Assembly (NCBI GenBank): GCA_900543705.1
Contig: UQSL01000036.1
Location: 1-18,363, forward strand
DNA length: 18,363 bases
Direction: 5' to 3'
Source of the DNA: an uncultured Oscillospiraceae bacterium
Lineage (GTDB): Bacteria; Bacillota; Clostridia; Oscillospirales; Ruminococcaceae
Of this stretch, positions 13,682-18,363 are shown piece by piece (within the stretch, counting starts at the first letter, position 1; each line of letters begins with the position of its first letter). The position numbers and the translations under genes were made by a program. The notes beneath the pieces are model-generated. The model worked only from the letters and a program-made list of their open reading frames with translations. It was not told the DNA's origin and made no database searches.

Positions 13682-14278
13682 CTAGTCCGTAATTTTCAGA
13701 GTGCAGCGCTCATAAAAGGCCGGACGCTGTTCTTCCAGCAGGCTCGCGAAGGTTTCATCCTCCATGACCCCCTGCTCCCGGTTGACAATCGTAAAGCCCC
13801 CGAGATGGTTCTTCGGGTCTGTCTCCACCGCAATGCCGGGCAGAGCCTTTGTCAGGGCCTCGTCATATTTTCTGTCCTCTTTGGAGACGAAAACCACGGC
13901 GCCCTCACAGGGGAATTCTTTCGCTGCCGCCTGAACTCTGCGGACGAGATATTCCTTGTAAGAACCGCTGTCCCGGAATGCTCTGAGCTTTTCCTTCGCA
14001 TCCTCAAAAATCTGTTCCACCAGGGTATTCCTGTATTCGAGCAGCTCCCTTTTGCAGGCAAGGTCGTGCTGGGTTACTTCGCGTTTATGCTTTGCCTTGA
14101 TGACACGGACCTGCTCCTGCATGTAGGTGTACATCTTGTTGTATTGCATTTCGCGCACTTTTTTATATTCCTGCGCTTTATACGCTTCAATTTCAGCGTC
14201 GATTTCTTCAATCTTCTTGCCGGTCTCCTGTTCTACAGCTTTTTCAAACACCGACAATTTCTGAGCATCGTATGCCAT
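13682..14278 (-). CDS. ntpE: V-type ATP synthase subunit E (peripheral stalk)
   Basis: A 198-residue stator subunit. The N-terminal half (about 1-110) is a highly charged coiled coil (KAVEQETGKKIEEIDAEIEA, then RVIKAKHKREVTQHDL). The C-terminal half is globular (about 110-198) and binds the top of the A3B3 head. Length and layout fit the family. The partner helix of the E/G (E. hirae E/F) stalk is not encoded in the visible part of the operon. GGGAGGG precedes the ATG by about 6 nt. It lies 46 nt after the subunit F gene and 32 nt before ntpA. E subunits vary strongly in sequence, so the call also rests on position. Confidence 0.9.
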   Translation of the reverse strand: MAYDAQKLSVFEKAVEQETGKKIEEIDAEIEAYKAQEYKKVREMQYNKMYTYMQEQVRVIKAKHKREVTQHDLACKRELLEYRNTLVEQIFEDAKEKLRAFRDSGSYKEYLVRRVQAAAKEFPCEGAVVFVSKEDRKYDEALTKALPGIAVETDPKNHLGGFTIVNREQGVMEDETFASLLEEQRPAFYERCTLKITD

Positions 14279-14324
14279 GCCTATCCCTCCCGTTCCGGAT
14301 GGGAAGCCCCACCCCTTTTATCCA

Positions 14325-14633
14325 TTAAATCTTGATTCCAATTGCCTCCCGGACATACCGGGTAATGTTGTCTCCGATTTCCTCCGAGCCGTGGCGGTCC
14401 GGGATTTCGACGATCAAGGGGAATTTTGTATGCAGCTTCAAGTCATAAATCAACTGAGGGCAAAGCTTGACGAGCTTTTCGGAGACGAGTACGATTCCGA
14501 CTTCCTTATCCGCCATGGCGCTGCGGATGGACTTCTCTACCTCATCCGCCTCGTGTACCACGACGCCCTCGATTCCCGCAAGGCGCATGCCCATCTGCGT
14601 ATCGATATTGTCGCTGACACAGAAAAACTTCAT
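14325..14633 (-). CDS. ntpG: V-type ATP synthase subunit F (rotor)
   Basis: A 102-residue rotor subunit that binds D in the central stalk; it is called F in Thermus and NtpG in E. hirae. It has the Rossmann-like start MKFFCVSDNIDTQMGMRLAGI, then a middle with VGIVLVSEKLVKLCP and FPLIVEIPD. I start it at ATG 14633, not at the longer frame from 14690. AAGAGG lies 8 nt before 14633, 102 residues is the family size, and the extra N-terminal residues of the longer frame overlap the hairpin at 14678-14712. It lies between K (86 nt gap) and E (46 nt gap). Confidence 0.93.
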   Translation of the reverse strand: MKFFCVSDNIDTQMGMRLAGIEGVVVHEADEVEKSIRSAMADKEVGIVLVSEKLVKLCPQLIYDLKLHTKFPLIVEIPDRHGSEEIGDNITRYVREAIGIKI

Positions 14634-14677
14634 TCTCCACGCCTCTTTTCTATTGACTGTAATTATGCTTAGATAAG

Positions 14678-14712
14678 AAATCTGCGGCACTACGTTTTTG
14701 CACCGCAGATTT
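14678..14712 (-). other. Intercistronic hairpin between ntpK and the subunit F gene
   Basis: AAATCTGCGG (14678-14687) and CCGCAGATTT (14703-14712) form a perfect 10-bp stem with a 15-nt loop, 7 bp after the ntpK stop. On the minus strand no U-run follows (CTTATCTAAGC), so it is unlikely to terminate. A 3' stabiliser or processing site for the ntpK message is the more likely role. Confidence 0.7.
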
Positions 14713-14719
14713 ATGTTTT

Positions 14720-15157
14720 TTACAGGTTTGTGATGATCATAAAGGAGATAAGCAGGCCATAGACGCCGATACCTTCTCCAAGACCGACAAACACGATGGA
14801 TTTACCAAAGGATTTCGGATCCTCGCTGCACGCGCCGATTGCCGCCGGAGCGCCTGCTGCAACGGCGATGCCAGCTCCGATACAGGACAAGCCGGTTACA
14901 AGTGCCGCTGCCAGATAGCCAAGTCCCTGCCCCATGCTGACAACTGCCTGGGCAGCCTCAGGAGCGGCAGCGGAAACAAATCCGCCGATTGGGATGATCA
15001 TCATCAACAGGCAAATGCCAAAGAATGCGCACAGATTACAGATGATAGAGCGTTTTGCCTTGACCCCGGTGGTTACACCCCGGTATACCGGAACGAGCGG
15101 GGCCATCAAAAGGGTGACAACCAAAAGCGGTGCTACAAACAAAATGACTGTTTTCAT
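14720..15157 (-). CDS. ntpK: V-type ATP synthase subunit K (membrane ring, c-type)
   Basis: A 145-residue proteolipid with four predicted helices (about 3-25, 38-66, 77-105 and 115-144). The second hairpin is the conserved c-type pair: GLGYLAAALVTGLSCIGAGI, then FVGLGEGIGVYGLLISFMI, with the ion-carrying carboxylate E128 in the last helix. The first hairpin has no acidic residue in its helices, so there is one ion site per four helices, as in E. hirae NtpK (about 156 residues). No obvious Gln/Thr Na+-ligand pattern was seen next to E128 or in helix 3, so H+ coupling is possible, but sequence alone cannot settle it. GGAGG lies 9 nt before the ATG. It is preceded by ntpI (68 nt) and followed by a stable hairpin. 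Confidence 0.95.
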   Translation of the reverse strand: MKTVILFVAPLLVVTLLMAPLVPVYRGVTTGVKAKRSIICNLCAFFGICLLMMIIPIGGFVSAAAPEAAQAVVSMGQGLGYLAAALVTGLSCIGAGIAVAAGAPAAIGACSEDPKSFGKSIVFVGLGEGIGVYGLLISFMIITNL

Positions 15158-15225
15158 AAATCTTAACCTCCATACATATCACATTTTATACTGTCGCCAT
15201 GCAGGGCACAGCGGGTATGATTAAC

Positions 15226-17169
15226 TTATTTTTCCTCTTCGCCGTATTCGACCTTCGCCGGGACATACGGCTTGCCGTCTCCCTCATAGAAGCGGCTGAA
15301 GGTCTCATAAAAGACCAGTCTCAGCACCTGGATTCCGACCAAGAGCCCCTCAAGCACCATGACAAACAGGTTGCCGATGACAAGGACAACCGGGCTTCCT
15401 GCGGTGCCGACCATTTCTGCAAGCGTCATAACAACCGCCATCATGCCCGCATGGCTGAGGACAAAGCCTCCGACTCTCAAAAACGAAAGGGTGTTGGTGA
15501 TATAGCTGAGCATCATCTCAAACAGCTCAAAAAACGTCTGCATGATGAAGCCGCCGATTCCGCCTTCCGGCTTGATACCATGCTTGTGTTCACACAGCTT
15601 TGCAAGCGGTTCCTTGAGCGCCATCAGGACGATTGGGAGCACAATAACCAGCAGAATGAACACCGGGTTAAACAAATTGATACCGGAAGTCAGCATCAAA
15701 ACCGCTGCGGCAATGGTCCCAAGGTACAGTACCAGGCCTGCAATACCGTTATTGGAAAAGACGGCGCTTTCATAGTTTTTCTTTTTCAGCCCCAGGTAGA
15801 TGTTCATGATGATGGAGCTTGCTACCACGATGACGCCAATGCCGACCACGCTGATAAGCAGCATATTCGTCGTTTCCGGCTTGAAGACATCTACCGGCTT
15901 TTCAGAAAAGCCAAGCGCTCGAAACATCGGATCAAGCAGATTTTCAAAACCAAACACCGAGCCGTAAATGGTACCGAAAATCATGCTGGAAATACCGCAG
16001 CGGGAAACAATGGCCCCAAGCTGCATCTTTTTGAATTTCCAGAACAGGTACCCGCCGACAGCGAGGACAAAGCCCTGCCCCAGATCGCCGAACATCATGC
16101 CGAACAAAAGCACATAGATAAAGCCGATAAAGCTAGTCGGGTTCATCTCATAGTAGCCGGGCAACCCATACATAGTGACATACATCTCAAAGGGCTTGAA
16201 AAACCAGTTGGTCTTTAGCTTGACCGGGGGCTGGAGCCTTGCATCCGCATCCTCCGGCTGTTCTTCACAGATGACGTCCTCCATGTCCTGAAACAGCCGT
16301 ATAAAATCTCCCACCTTACTTTTTGGGACAAACCCCTCGAGGTGGAACTGCCGGTAAGCGGTTACTGCATATCTTCGATAAGAGAACGTGTCGTTTTTCA
16401 TCTTCAGGTAGGAGTATAGCTTTTGAAATTCCTCCCGCTTGCCCTCTCCAAGCTCCTTTAGGTGGTCTTTCACCTGTTTTAGCTCGGCGCGTTCCTTCTC
16501 CAGCTGCCGCTCGATTTCCTGCGCGGCAAGCTTTGGCGTCCCATGCGCATAATCCGGGAGTTTTATCTCCTCAAAATACAGGGACGCAAAGAGTTCTTCG
16601 ATTTCCTCGGCATTTTCATCCGGGGCAAAATAGACGCCCCAATAATAGTCATCGTCGTGGTCAAAGTCAAAAAAGAAAAAATTCTTTTTCTCAAAGTAGG
16701 CCAGCTTGAGGTAGCTATCCTTCGGGAGCCTTCCAAACCTTGCAACGGAATACTTCGCACGAACAATATTCTCCAAATCCACATTAAGCCCCCGCAGGTG
16801 ATTTACCTGCGCGAGAACCTGCTCGTGCATGGTCATGCTGTTTTTGAGTTCCTCACTGTGCTTGCTTGCCTGAGTGGCCTCACACCAGATTTTCTGGACC
16901 GCTTCCCTCAAATCCGCCACATCCATGGACAGCTTTCCATAATCGCTGTATCCTGCCGGGATACTCAGCGTATGAAAGGCGTCTGTCAATCGCTGCAGTA
17001 ACGGGGAATATGGATTTTCCTCCTGAACCGGATGAAATCCCTGTTTTCCGGAACTTCCCGCCGCCATTTCCGGGTGAAAGATCTCTGCCTTGCAGCAAGC
17101 TTCCAACACTCGGTCCAGGGAGGTCATACTTCCCATAATATTGACAAGCGACATCTTTTCAATGGACAT
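15226..17169 (-). CDS. ntpI: V-type ATP synthase subunit I (membrane stator, a-type)
   Basis: A 647-residue two-part subunit. The N-terminal half (1 to about 330) is soluble, with long coiled coils that hold the peripheral stalks. The C-terminal half (about 335-635) has about seven or eight membrane helices forming the ion half-channels beside the K ring. The essential Arg is R565 in LSFLRVGGFVLSHAGMM, equivalent to the Arg of yeast Vph1 SYLR and E. hirae NtpI. FGMMFGDLGQGFVL is another family signature. I start at ATG 17169 (MSIEKMSLVNIMG), with AGGTGGT about 7 nt upstream, rather than at the GTG at 17175, which overlaps that site. It lies 72 nt after ntpC and 68 nt before ntpK. A 339-codon frame opposite is a shadow. 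Confidence 0.95.
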   Translation of the reverse strand: MSIEKMSLVNIMGSMTSLDRVLEACCKAEIFHPEMAAGSSGKQGFHPVQEENPYSPLLQRLTDAFHTLSIPAGYSDYGKLSMDVADLREAVQKIWCEATQASKHSEELKNSMTMHEQVLAQVNHLRGLNVDLENIVRAKYSVARFGRLPKDSYLKLAYFEKKNFFFFDFDHDDDYYWGVYFAPDENAEEIEELFASLYFEEIKLPDYAHGTPKLAAQEIERQLEKERAELKQVKDHLKELGEGKREEFQKLYSYLKMKNDTFSYRRYAVTAYRQFHLEGFVPKSKVGDFIRLFQDMEDVICEEQPEDADARLQPPVKLKTNWFFKPFEMYVTMYGLPGYYEMNPTSFIGFIYVLLFGMMFGDLGQGFVLAVGGYLFWKFKKMQLGAIVSRCGISSMIFGTIYGSVFGFENLLDPMFRALGFSEKPVDVFKPETTNMLLISVVGIGVIVVASSIIMNIYLGLKKKNYESAVFSNNGIAGLVLYLGTIAAAVLMLTSGINLFNPVFILLVIVLPIVLMALKEPLAKLCEHKHGIKPEGGIGGFIMQTFFELFEMMLSYITNTLSFLRVGGFVLSHAGMMAVVMTLAEMVGTAGSPVVLVIGNLFVMVLEGLLVGIQVLRLVFYETFSRFYEGDGKPYVPAKVEYGEEEK

Positions 17170-17241
17170 AGGCACACCACCTTTCTTCCCTTCTTGTATA
17201 CCCGCTTACAATCCAAGTGGTACTCAGGAACCCGTTTTACA

Positions 17242-18285
17242 CTACAAAATCAATAACTTGCGGATATCCTCCGCTGATTCCTGGTAACGGATCCCCTCGA
17301 TGATACTGACAATATTGTTCAGTTCCAGTTGGCTGAGTGTAAAATATGCTAAAAACACCACGGATGCACTTGTGGAGAAATGGAGATACTTTCGGCTGAT
17401 TCGGTATCTTAACCGGTCGGTATAATTTTCAATGTAGGGATATTCCCCAAAAGCAAGCTGCCTTGAATAGGCAGTCGACGCGATTACCCGCTCCAGAGAT
17501 TCTTTGTCGGGCGCCCCAATCATATCTTGCACCTGTTTTTCTTTGAGCTTATACCGATAGGGGTACAGCCTGCGCGCCACCGTCGAGGATTTCGCACCAA
17601 AGAACACTTTGGTACGATAAATACTTGTCAAGTTCATGAGTTCAATACGCGTCAGCAGCAGCTCTTCAAGTTCCTTTCCCGCCCGGCCCTTATAGTTTTT
17701 CTTCATCATCGCGAAATACCGTTTGAAGAAATACTCATAAAAAGCATGCTCGCAGGCAACATAATTAATGGTGGGAACTTCTTTTGTCGGATGAAAGCGC
17801 TCGAGGATCGCGGCATAATCCGTCCCCTTCAAAACGCCGATGAGTTCATCATAGGTGTGCACTCTGGCAACAGCCATCAAATCCACACTTGCCTGAGCAA
17901 TTAGGTACGCCGGCAAATCCATGATAAAGCTTTCCGCATTGTCCGCCTTGAGCAGCAGCACCATGCGGAGGATTTCCACGATTTCCTCTTCCATAATCAC
18001 ATAATGAAACAGGTTTTCCCGTTTTGCATTAAGATAACGGTACATCTTGCTATATTCTTCAAAGGCCTCGCGCCGCAACATGTTTTCGAGCTGCCCGCGA
18101 TGGATGTTGGCGGGGTTAACGTTTTCAAGCGCCTCACGATAGTGAGTCTGTGTTTTTAAATAGGAGGCCACTTCGCTGACACTTCGGCAGCGAAGCAGTT
18201 CCTCATACTCCTCTTTGGTAATATGCTTGCCGTACATACCGCGTGCTTTCGCTGCGATGACGTTATTGGAATAGGAGTCAAGCAT
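17242..18285 (-). CDS. ntpC: V-type ATP synthase subunit C (rotor-ring adaptor)
   Basis: A 347-residue, mainly helical subunit (eukaryotic d-like) that seats the D/F shaft on the K ring. It shows family features: the start SNNVIAAKARGMYGKHIT, EEYEELLRCRSVSEVASYLK, NLTSIYRTKVFF and the basic-aromatic YPYRYKLKEKQV. The length is usual (about 330-350). AGAAGG lies about 8 nt before ATG 18285. It is the first operon gene visible; in Thermus and E. hirae, C comes after E, so this position is different. A hairpin lies upstream at 18318-18346. The promoter is not in the window. Confidence 0.92.
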   Translation of the reverse strand: MLDSYSNNVIAAKARGMYGKHITKEEYEELLRCRSVSEVASYLKTQTHYREALENVNPANIHRGQLENMLRREAFEEYSKMYRYLNAKRENLFHYVIMEEEIVEILRMVLLLKADNAESFIMDLPAYLIAQASVDLMAVARVHTYDELIGVLKGTDYAAILERFHPTKEVPTINYVACEHAFYEYFFKRYFAMMKKNYKGRAGKELEELLLTRIELMNLTSIYRTKVFFGAKSSTVARRLYPYRYKLKEKQVQDMIGAPDKESLERVIASTAYSRQLAFGEYPYIENYTDRLRYRISRKYLHFSTSASVVFLAYFTLSQLELNNIVSIIEGIRYQESAEDIRKLLIL

Positions 18286-18317
18286 GTTATCGCCTTCTAT
18301 TACAATATATTTGGACA

Positions 18318-18346
18318 GGAAAGCCGGGCAGCCAGTCCGGCTTTCC
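18318..18346 (-). other. Hairpin upstream of ntpC
   Basis: GGAAAGCCGG (18318-18327) and CCGGCTTTCC (18337-18346) form a perfect 10-bp stem with a 9-nt loop, 32 bp before the ntpC start. On the minus strand TGTCCAAATATATTG follows, with no clean U-run. It may end or stabilise an upstream transcript. An open minus-strand frame from the window edge (...RHEMEGKPDW...) also runs through it and stops at 18287-18289, one base before the ntpC ATG. Whether that is the end of an upstream gene cannot be told. Confidence 0.5.
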
Positions 18347-18363
18347 CTCCATCTCGTGCCTAA

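Noticed and set aside
12135..13685. 516-codon open frame on the + strand
   Set aside because: It lies opposite ntpA, whose protein is unmistakable. The frame is a by-product of GC-rich third positions, with no ribosome binding site or recognisable domain.
15199..16218. 339-codon open frame on the + strand
   Set aside because: It is antisense to ntpI, and its His/Asp/Lys-rich low-complexity translation is typical of a reversed membrane-protein gene.

Overview
The window looks like chromosomal DNA of a Bacillota bacterium, most likely class Clostridia. The grounds are purine-rich Shine-Dalgarno sites, SigA-type promoters, U-tailed hairpin terminators, a V-type (not F-type) ATPase operon, and a B. 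subtilis YdjGHI-like gene set. No phage, IS, CRISPR, tRNA or rRNA was recognised.

Left end (1-2496): a rearranged, more AT-rich patch. Bases 1-192 are a near-identical copy of codons 19-81 of the SPFH gene that starts at 2497. At base 193 this copy is cut and joined directly to a Cys-rich, bacteriocin-like precursor peptide gene (ATG at 194). The fragment's stop overlaps that ATG as ATGA. The peptide frame closes after its sixth cysteine, but the +1 frame continues with a typical-looking Ser/Thr/Tyr-rich tail to 392, so a one-base frameshift is likely. An orphan solute-binding lipoprotein (512-1804) follows, then about 690 bp without a convincing gene that ends in a strong promoter and a 210-nt leader.

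SPFH/TPM module (2497-6120, + strand): an SPFH protein with three C-terminal zinc ribbons (YdjI-like), a zinc-ribbon membrane protein (YdjG-like) and a secreted/membrane TPM protein with apparently two TPM-like domains. In B. subtilis the equivalent proteins work with PspA at the membrane; no pspA is seen here. An intrinsic terminator lies between the first and second genes, and the second and third overlap by 4 nt. A bidirectional terminator (6361-6400) closes the module.

Middle (6423-9673): an APC-family amino-acid permease and pyroglutamyl-peptidase I, both on the minus strand, then a divergently transcribed Nudix-GNAT fusion. Both promoters of the divergent pair can be read in the shared spacer.

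Right half (9780-18285, minus strand): a complete-looking V-type ATPase operon in the transcribed order C-I-K-F-E-A-B-D, tightly spaced, with a terminator 5 nt after the last stop. There is a 10-bp hairpin between K and F. The small peripheral-stalk partner of E (the G/H-type subunit) and the operon promoter are not visible and may lie beyond the right edge.
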